A stretch of DNA of 6,656 bases from Spirochaetales bacterium. GTDB taxonomy: Bacteria; Spirochaetota; Spirochaetia; SPDA01. Of this stretch, positions 1-4,224 are shown piece by piece (within the stretch, counting starts at the first letter, position 1; each line of letters starts with the position of its first letter). Made by a program: the position numbers and the translations under genes. The DNA is taken from assembly GCA_004525155.1 (NCBI GenBank), contig SPDA01000099.1:1-6656 (forward strand), in the 5' to 3' direction. Under the pieces are notes generated by a model that was not told the origin of the DNA, made no database searches, and worked only from the letters and a program-made list of their open reading frames with translations.

Positions 1-648
1 GGCATGATAGATCTGAGTGTTCTGAAACCGGATAACAGCGAAAAGGATATTAAGGAAATGGTATCCTTTGCACAGGCAAACAGCTGCATCGCTGTTTTTT
101 CGCTGCCGGCTTTTGTACCGGACATTGTGCGGATTCTTGACGGGGACAAGTCAATCCAGGTCGGAGGCGCCGTGGGATTCCCTTCAGGCGGGGACATGAC
201 GCAGGTTAAGGTTTTTCAGACAAAAGAACTGATAAAAGCGGGCTGTACCGAGATAGACATGGTCGTGAATGTAGGGAAGGTGAAATCGGTACGGTATGAT
301 TATATCGAGGAAGAAATAAACCGTGTCATTGACGCTGCCGGCGGCGCTCCGGTAAAAGTAATCTTCGAGTGTCATTATCTTACTGACGACGAAATACGCC
401 GCCTGTGCGAACTGTGCTTGAGAACGAGGGCTGAATATATAAAAACAGGAACCGGCTGGGCGCCCACGGGAGCCACGAAAGAGAATGTCAGCCTGATGAA
501 ATCCGCTGTGGGAGACGCCCTCAAGATAAAGGCGGCCGGAGGAATCCGCGATCTGCAGACAGTCAGGGAACTTAACGCGCTTGGCGCCGTGAGGTTCGGC
601 GTGGGCCTGAGTTCGTCTGTCGCGATTTTCAGCGAAATCAAGAATTAA
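1..648 (+). CDS. deoC: Deoxyribose-phosphate aldolase (DeoC/DERA family), probably 5'-partial
   Basis: Class I (Schiff-base) aldolase of the DERA family, a cytosolic TIM barrel. The classical reaction splits 2-deoxy-D-ribose 5-phosphate into glyceraldehyde 3-phosphate and acetaldehyde. Numbering from the ATG at base 4 (214 residues), I see the family start IDLSVLKPD (2-10), VGFPSGG (57-63), EIDMVVNVG (83-91, with the conserved Asp at 85), YIKTGTGW (145-152, Schiff-base Lys147) and KAAGGIR (176-182, proton-relay Lys176). All catalytic residues are therefore present. In well-known DERAs the IDxxxLKP motif is preceded by several residues. Here it begins at residue 2 and the frame stays open to base 1, so the Met at base 4 is probably internal and the true start lies left of the window. 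The GTGW form replaces the STGF common in typical DERAs, which suggests a sub-family whose substrate may differ from deoxyribose 5-phosphate. It converges on the isomerase gene. Family is certain; exact substrate is not. Confidence 0.93.
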   Translation, partial: GMIDLSVLKPDNSEKDIKEMVSFAQANSCIAVFSLPAFVPDIVRILDGDKSIQVGGAVGFPSGGDMTQVKVFQTKELIKAGCTEIDMVVNVGKVKSVRYDYIEEEINRVIDAAGGAPVKVIFECHYLTDDEIRRLCELCLRTRAEYIKTGTGWAPTGATKENVSLMKSAVGDALKIKAAGGIRDLQTVRELNALGAVRFGVGLSSSVAIFSEIKN

Positions 649-651
649 CCC

Positions 652-663
652 GGCAGGCCTGCC
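652..663. repeat. 12-bp perfect palindrome between convergent stops
   Basis: GGCAGGCCTGCC sits in the 18-bp gap between the deoC stop and the isomerase stop. It is a perfect inverted repeat with no spacer. As RNA it could form only a short G+C stem and no U-run follows on either strand. It could be a weak bidirectional stop or a protein site, but it may equally be chance. Confidence 0.4.
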
Positions 664-666
664 CGA

Positions 667-1650
667 TTATGCAGTCTTTCCCTGGAACAGTTTGTCTTTT
701 CGTCCTTCGTATGGGGCCTTGATAAGCAGGGGCTTGAGGAAAGCCGCGGCTTTTTCCACTCCGTCCGCGCGGCTCATGGTCACATCTTCATGTTCGTAGC
801 TCAGGACGTAATTATAGCCCACCATGGAGAGCTCGGTGATGACGGTTTTCCAGTTAACGCTTCCCCAGCCGGGAATCCTGAACCTGAAAGCCCTGTCGAG
901 GCGCTGCCAGTCCCCCTGCATCAGAATACCGCCGACCGGCAGATTGTGCTCCACTATTTCGCCGTCTTTCGCATGCACATGGAAAATCCTGCTGCCGAGC
1001 CTGTCGATAAAATTCTCCACCTTGAGCCCCAGATAGATGAGGTTCGCCGGGTCCACATTGTAGCCGAGGCAGGGATGGTCGTTGACCAGCTTAATTGCCT
1101 TTTCGGCGGTGTGGATGTCGTAGATAAAATTATTGGGATGGGGTTCCACGGCGAACTTGACGCCGTACTCCTCGAATTTGTCGAGGATGGGACCGAACCT
1201 GTCGGCAAATTCCTTTTCCATTACCTCCCAGCCCTGGGCATAGGGAAAGGGAAAGTACCGGCCGAAGTTTTCCACGCCGGTAAACCCTATGACCACGGGA
1301 ACCTCCAGGGCGTTGGCGGCCTGTGCCGTACGGAGCAGGCTCTCGGTGCCGAATTTAATTTTTTCTTCCTTGCTGCCCTTGTGGATGGTATCCGTATCCG
1401 CACCGTACGGCCCCATAATGAGAAGTGAATCGGCGTGATTGCTCAGGGCGGAGATAAACAGGCCATGGCTTTTTACCATTGCCTTGAGGTCCTTCGCATT
1501 GTTCCCCTTGATGAGTTCTTTTGTGTCTATCTGTCCGTTGTCCTCATAGGCGGGAATCTCGATGGCCTCGTACCCGTTGTCCGCGGCGAGGCGGGCCACT
1601 TCCTCAAGAGGCCGTTCGGTATAATTCGCGGTGAAAAAACCAAGTTTCAT
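667..1650 (-). CDS. Xylose-isomerase-like TIM-barrel sugar (phosphate) isomerase/epimerase
   Basis: A 327-residue member of the AP-endonuclease-2/xylose-isomerase-like TIM-barrel superfamily (IolE, IolI and tagatose-epimerase relatives), cytosolic and expected to be metal-dependent. It interconverts sugars or sugar derivatives by isomerisation or epimerisation; the substrate cannot be read from the sequence. Visible motifs are the strand-1 start MKLGFFT (1-7), EIPAY (31-35), VEPHP (168-172, putative metal ligand Glu169), YNVDPAN (197-203, Asp200), FHVHAKD (223-229, His226), IPGWGSVNW (259-267) and YEHED (285-289, Glu286). These Glu, Asp, His and Glu residues fit the usual metal set. I chose the ATG at 1648-1650 because AAGGAG lies 8 nt upstream; an in-frame TTG six codons earlier would overlap that ribosome site. 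It is transcribed away from the kinase-aldolase operon from its own strong promoter. In context it could provide the ketose for the kinase downstream of the divergent promoter. Related proteins also sit beside Gfo/Idh/MocA dehydrogenases, none of which occurs here. Confidence 0.88.
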   Translation of the reverse strand: MKLGFFTANYTERPLEEVARLAADNGYEAIEIPAYEDNGQIDTKELIKGNNAKDLKAMVKSHGLFISALSNHADSLLIMGPYGADTDTIHKGSKEEKIKFGTESLLRTAQAANALEVPVVIGFTGVENFGRYFPFPYAQGWEVMEKEFADRFGPILDKFEEYGVKFAVEPHPNNFIYDIHTAEKAIKLVNDHPCLGYNVDPANLIYLGLKVENFIDRLGSRIFHVHAKDGEIVEHNLPVGGILMQGDWQRLDRAFRFRIPGWGSVNWKTVITELSMVGYNYVLSYEHEDVTMSRADGVEKAAAFLKPLLIKAPYEGRKDKLFQGKTA

Positions 1651-1658
1651 GTTATTTT

Positions 1659-1664
1659 CTCCTT
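1659..1664 (-). promoter_or_regulatory. Ribosome binding site of the isomerase gene
   Basis: AAGGAG on the minus strand, 8 nt before the ATG at 1650. It decides that start over the in-frame TTG at 1666-1668, whose first codons would lie within the ribosome site itself. Confidence 0.8.
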
Positions 1665-1695
1665 CCAAAAAAGCGTTTAACCTGATAATTAATGT

Positions 1696-1724
1696 ATTTT
1701 AGTTGCTGGTTGTTCGTTTGTCAA
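1696..1724 (-). promoter_or_regulatory. Sigma70-type promoter for the isomerase gene
   Basis: On the minus strand TTGACA (1724-1719) is followed by a 17-bp spacer and TAAAAT (1701-1696). The -35 box is perfect and the -10 box is one base from TATAAT. Transcription should start near 1689, giving a leader of about 40 nt before the ATG. The spacer contains the plus-strand sequence TGTTCG (1711-1716), the same hexamer that forms half of the known GlpR (DeoR-family) operator. Repressor access inside the promoter is therefore plausible. Confidence 0.75.
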
Positions 1725-1781
1725 TGAATATTGGTTATGATTGTTGTTATTTTATGGATATATGAGGTTAATTGTGGTTAT
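1707..1781. repeat. Cluster of TGGTTAT-like heptamers, candidate operator
   Basis: TGGTTAT occurs exactly at 1732-1738 and 1775-1781. Close variants are TGGTTGT at 1707-1713, TTGTTAT at 1744-1750 and AGGTTAA at 1765-1771. All five point the same way. They lie largely between the two divergent -35 boxes, where a repressor or activator acting on both promoters would bind. Several DeoR-family regulators bind direct repeats, and a DeoR gene is in the operon. The region is AT-rich, so some copies could be chance. Confidence 0.4.
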
Positions 1782-1823
1782 TTGCTTGAAACAACCTGGA
1801 ACTCATGATATATTGAGGATAAT
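1763..1823. repeat. Pair of TGAGGWTAAT direct repeats flanking the operon promoter
   Basis: TGAGGTTAAT (1763-1772) and TGAGGATAAT (1814-1823) match at 9 of 10 positions, in the same orientation, 51 bp apart (close to five helical turns). One copy is just upstream of the -35 box and the other covers the predicted start of transcription of the kinase-aldolase operon. This is a common repressor layout. It is inferred to be an operator from position only. Confidence 0.4.
1786..1814 (+). promoter_or_regulatory. Sigma70-type promoter for the kinase-aldolase operon
   Basis: TTGAAA (1786-1791), a 17-bp spacer, then TATATT (1809-1814). Predicted start of transcription is about 1821, which gives a short leader of about 30 nt before the PfkB-kinase ATG. 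The next three genes are closely packed and no other promoter is evident before them, so this promoter probably drives all four. It lies back to back with the isomerase promoter; the two -35 boxes are 61 bp apart. Confidence 0.72.
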
Positions 1824-1850
1824 GCATAACTGATTGCCCGGAGATGAACC

Positions 1851-2807
1851 ATGATTATTACCGTAACCCTCAATCCGGCCATGGACCGGGTTCTTGTCCT
1901 TGACCGTTTCCGCCTTAACGTGACTAACCGGATTACCCGGCAGTTCGACTGCGTCGGCGGCAAAGGGACCCATGTCTCCATAAATCTTAGCATGCTTGGG
2001 GTCAGGAGCAGGGCCGTCGGTGTAGTCATGGGCGGAGTGGGCAGGGATATTCTTGCCTCCCTGCGGGCAATGAACATTGATGTCCGGTTTCTGGAACTTC
2101 CCGAAGGGAATTCGAGGATAAACTTCGTTCTTGTGGACGGCGAACACAACTGCACTCTGATATCGGAAAAAGGGCAGCGGATGAGCGATACGGTTATTGA
2201 AAATCTTTTAAGCCTCTATACCTCCCTGGTCGCCGAAGGCGACATTGTTGTCATCTCCGGAGACGCTTCAAACCAGAGCGGTACCGTGCTCCAGGATACC
2301 CTGATGGACATAGCCGGCGCGAAGAAAGCCGCAGTCTGCCTCGATGCCAGCGGCGACAACCTTGCCGCGGGTATCCGGAAAGGCCCTTGGCTGATCAAGC
2401 CCAATGTCGATGAGCTTGAGAATATTCTCGGCAGGACCATTAATTCCGAAGAGAAAATTCTCGACGGCATCGGTGAGCTCAATTCCTTCGGAATCCGATA
2501 CATTGTCGTTTCCCGGGGAGGTGAAGGAAGCCTGGTGTATGCGGACGGAAAGTATTTCAGGGTGACGGCGCCCGATGTGGAGGTACGGAATACAGTCGGC
2601 TGCGGAGATGCCCTTCTCGCGGGACTTCTCGCGGGATTTGAGAAAGGGATGCCCGTGGAGGCGAACCTCAGGCAGGCCACCGCGGCAGCAGCGGCTAAAG
2701 CGATGAATGAATCGACCGCCGGTTTTGAGGCTGGTCTCGTTGCAGAGCTCGGGCCGAAGGTAAGGGTGGAAGCCCTGACAGGAGTGCGGAAATTTCATTC
2801 CAATTGA
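1851..2807 (+). CDS. PfkB-family sugar kinase, 1-phosphofructokinase/tagatose-6-phosphate kinase type
   Basis: A 318-residue ribokinase/PfkB-superfamily kinase that transfers the ATP gamma-phosphate to a sugar or sugar-phosphate hydroxyl. The N-terminus MIITVTLNPAMDRV (1-14) is characteristic of the FruK/LacC branch rather than ribokinase proper. Other marks are the substrate-loop GGKG (36-39), the LDASG strand (164-168), LIKPNVDELE (181-190), VSRGGEGS (220-227) and the C-terminal NTVGCGDALLAG (247-258). In this last motif Asp253 is the expected catalytic base and GCGDA replaces the commoner GAGDS. Length is normal for the branch. The start is supported by GGAG at 1840-1843, 7 nt upstream. 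It is the first gene of the operon, 20 bp before the class II aldolase. A FruK/LacC-type enzyme would normally phosphorylate fructose 1-phosphate or tagatose 6-phosphate. Beside DeoC it might instead phosphorylate a deoxy sugar. Family call is firm; substrate unknown. Confidence 0.9.
   Translation: MIITVTLNPAMDRVLVLDRFRLNVTNRITRQFDCVGGKGTHVSINLSMLGVRSRAVGVVMGGVGRDILASLRAMNIDVRFLELPEGNSRINFVLVDGEHNCTLISEKGQRMSDTVIENLLSLYTSLVAEGDIVVISGDASNQSGTVLQDTLMDIAGAKKAAVCLDASGDNLAAGIRKGPWLIKPNVDELENILGRTINSEEKILDGIGELNSFGIRYIVVSRGGEGSLVYADGKYFRVTAPDVEVRNTVGCGDALLAGLLAGFEKGMPVEANLRQATAAAAAKAMNESTAGFEAGLVAELGPKVRVEALTGVRKFHSN
2613..2636 (+). repeat. Two perfect tandem 12-mers inside the PfkB kinase gene
   Basis: CTTCTCGCGGGA occurs twice in direct succession (2613-2624 and 2625-2636), encoding LLAG-LLAG just after the catalytic GCGD. 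Both copies are in frame and use identical codons. The protein length around the motif looks normal for PfkB kinases, so this need not be a recent duplication, but it is a potential slippage site of four codons. Confidence 0.8.
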
Positions 2808-2815
2808 ATCAGTAT

Positions 2816-2820
2816 GGAGG
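2816..2820 (+). promoter_or_regulatory. Ribosome binding site of the class II aldolase gene
   Basis: GGAGG, 7 nt before the GTG at 2828. It supports the non-ATG start. Confidence 0.8.
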
Positions 2821-2827
2821 CTAACAA

Positions 2828-3433
2828 GTGTCAGCGATACGGTATTACGAAGAACGGTTAAAACTAGCGACTTTCATGAAAGAACTTTTCGACCGGAAAT
2901 TGACAAACGCCGCCGGCGGTAACGCGGCCGCCCGCGTCGGGGATAATCTGATAATCGTGACCCCGTCAATGATGTCGGAACACAGGCACGGCATCGTAAA
3001 ACCCGGGAATATTCTTCTGTGCGATTACGATCTCAACATACTCGAGGGTGATGGCAAGCTTTCCCGTGAATGCAGAATGCACGCCATGCTCCTTAAAAAA
3101 ATTCCGGAAATCGGGGGCGTCATCCATGCCCATCCGGAATATACCATGGTTTTTGTAGCAGCCTCAAAGCCCATCCCGTCGGTGACGGAGGCCACCCTGA
3201 AGATGGGCGAATGTAGGCTGGTTGAACAGGCCAAGGCCTATTCGGAAGACCTGGCGGAGCACGTGTACGATTTTTTCAAGGACAAGCGGGAACAGCTTAA
3301 AATAACGGGACTCTGCGGGCTTCTTCCCATGCACGGAACTGTTGCCGTCGGCAAACATATTGAACAGGCCTTCAGTGTCGTGGAACGCATCGAATGCGAT
3401 GCCAGGTGCAATATTTTCGGCAAGTTTATATGA
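2828..3433 (+). CDS. Class II (zinc) aldolase, fuculose/rhamnulose-1-phosphate aldolase-like
   Basis: A 201-residue member of the class II aldolase/adducin-head family. By family it is a cytosolic, usually tetrameric, zinc enzyme that cleaves a ketose 1-phosphate to dihydroxyacetone phosphate and an aldehyde (L-lactaldehyde for fuculose or rhamnulose 1-phosphate). All key residues are visible: the phosphate-loop GGNAAAR (30-36), TPSMMSE (45-51), SRE with the catalytic Glu at 81, the zinc motif HAHPEY (100-105, His100 and His102), and MHG (168-170), whose His169 is the third zinc ligand. TPSMMSE replaces the TPSG or TPTG form of FucA-type enzymes and seems to mark a distinct sub-family; that is from memory and not verified. 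GTG start with a strong ribosome site. The stop overlaps the regulator start as ATGA. Followed in the operon by a rhamnulokinase-like gene, which fits a kinase-then-aldolase route. A 5-carbon sugar phosphate or an epimerase role (AraD-like) cannot be excluded. Confidence 0.87.
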   Translation: MSAIRYYEERLKLATFMKELFDRKLTNAAGGNAAARVGDNLIIVTPSMMSEHRHGIVKPGNILLCDYDLNILEGDGKLSRECRMHAMLLKKIPEIGGVIHAHPEYTMVFVAASKPIPSVTEATLKMGECRLVEQAKAYSEDLAEHVYDFFKDKREQLKITGLCGLLPMHGTVAVGKHIEQAFSVVERIECDARCNIFGKFI

Positions 3434-4206
3434 TCCCCTATGAGAGAAAAAGCAGGATTATCGAATTCCTCGAACAGAATGGAAAGGCGGAGGTAGCGGG
3501 ACTTGCAAACATGCTCGGCGTCGTTACGGAAACCATACGCCGGGACCTCCGGGAGATAGAAAAGCAGGGCATTCTGCTCCGCACGCACGGCGGCGCGGTG
3601 CTCAGGGAACCCGGAGCGAAAGAATACCCGGTCCTGGTGCGGGTAATGAAAAACAGCGCGGAAAAGGAAAAAATCTGCAGACGGGCTGCGGCATTCATCG
3701 ATGACGGTGAATTGATTTTCATCGATAACAGTTCCACGCTGATTAACCTGATAAAATATATAGATGACAGACTTCGGGTATCCATATTGACGAATTGCGT
3801 ACAGGTACTGCAGGAGTATGCAAAACTGCGCAAGGAGAATATTACCATGATCTGCAGCGGGGGAGTTTTCAACAAAACAAATATGTCCCTCTCCGGCGAC
3901 GTCGCAGGGCATTATCCCGGCGATCTTTTTCCGGCCAAAGCTTTCGTATCCTGCCACGGCGTTTCAGCAGGTTTCGGGTTTACGGACGGTAATGTACTGG
4001 AGGTCGGGTTCAAGCGGGAAATGATCGGCAGGGCAGAAAAGAAATTTTTCCTCCTTGACCATACGAAATTCGGAAGGTGCGGCCCGGTCCGGCTGGGCGA
4101 TCTGAAAATCTGCGATGTGCTGGTCACCGACAAAGCACCCGACGAGGGGATAATACAGCCTATCTTTCATGCCCATCCTGAACTCGAACTGGTTATTACC
4201 GGCTGA
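3430..4206 (+). CDS. DeoR-family transcriptional repressor
   Basis: A 258-residue DeoR/GlpR-type regulator. The N-terminal winged helix-turn-helix spans about residues 4-56: RKSRIIEFLEQNGKAEV, then the recognition-helix segment TETIRRDLREIE (33-44) and the wing RTHGGAV (51-57), the DeoR hallmark. The C-terminal effector domain (about 75-258) is the sugar-phosphate-isomerase-like fold: IFIDNSSTL (96-104), LTNCVQV (120-126), CSGGVFN (142-148), SLSGD (153-157), EVGFKREMI (191-199) and LLDHTKFGR (208-216). Such domains bind a phosphorylated sugar, which releases the repressor from DNA. The start at 3430 overlaps the aldolase stop as ATGA, implying translational coupling. An in-frame ATG 12 codons earlier lies inside the aldolase gene and would add residues before the usual DeoR N-terminus. 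Its likely targets are the two divergent promoters at 1651-1850, making it autoregulatory. The effector is probably a pathway phosphate such as the kinase product. Confidence 0.93.
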   Translation: MIPYERKSRIIEFLEQNGKAEVAGLANMLGVVTETIRRDLREIEKQGILLRTHGGAVLREPGAKEYPVLVRVMKNSAEKEKICRRAAAFIDDGELIFIDNSSTLINLIKYIDDRLRVSILTNCVQVLQEYAKLRKENITMICSGGVFNKTNMSLSGDVAGHYPGDLFPAKAFVSCHGVSAGFGFTDGNVLEVGFKREMIGRAEKKFFLLDHTKFGRCGPVRLGDLKICDVLVTDKAPDEGIIQPIFHAHPELELVITG

Positions 4207-4213
4207 CTGCCTT

Positions 4214-4218
4214 GGAGG
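4214..4218 (+). promoter_or_regulatory. Ribosome binding site of the FGGY kinase gene
   Basis: GGAGG (within GGAGGTGA, 4214-4221), 6 nt before the GTG at 4225. It supports the non-ATG start. Confidence 0.8.
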
Positions 4219-4224
4219 TGAACT

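Noticed and set aside
790..1428. A 212-codon open frame on the plus strand
   Set aside because: It is antisense to the TIM-barrel isomerase, whose motifs and ribosome site are clear. The translated frame shows no family features.
1666..1668. In-frame TTG as an earlier start of the isomerase gene
   Set aside because: It overlaps the AAGGAG ribosome site of the ATG at 1650, and MKLGFF is the normal beginning of this fold.
3394..3396. In-frame ATG as an earlier start of the DeoR regulator
   Set aside because: It lies within the aldolase coding region and would add 12 residues ahead of the standard DeoR N-terminus; the ATGA overlap at 3430 fits better.
3238..3957. A 239-codon open frame on the minus strand
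   Set aside because: Antisense to the aldolase and DeoR genes, both of which carry complete motifs; the reverse frame has none.
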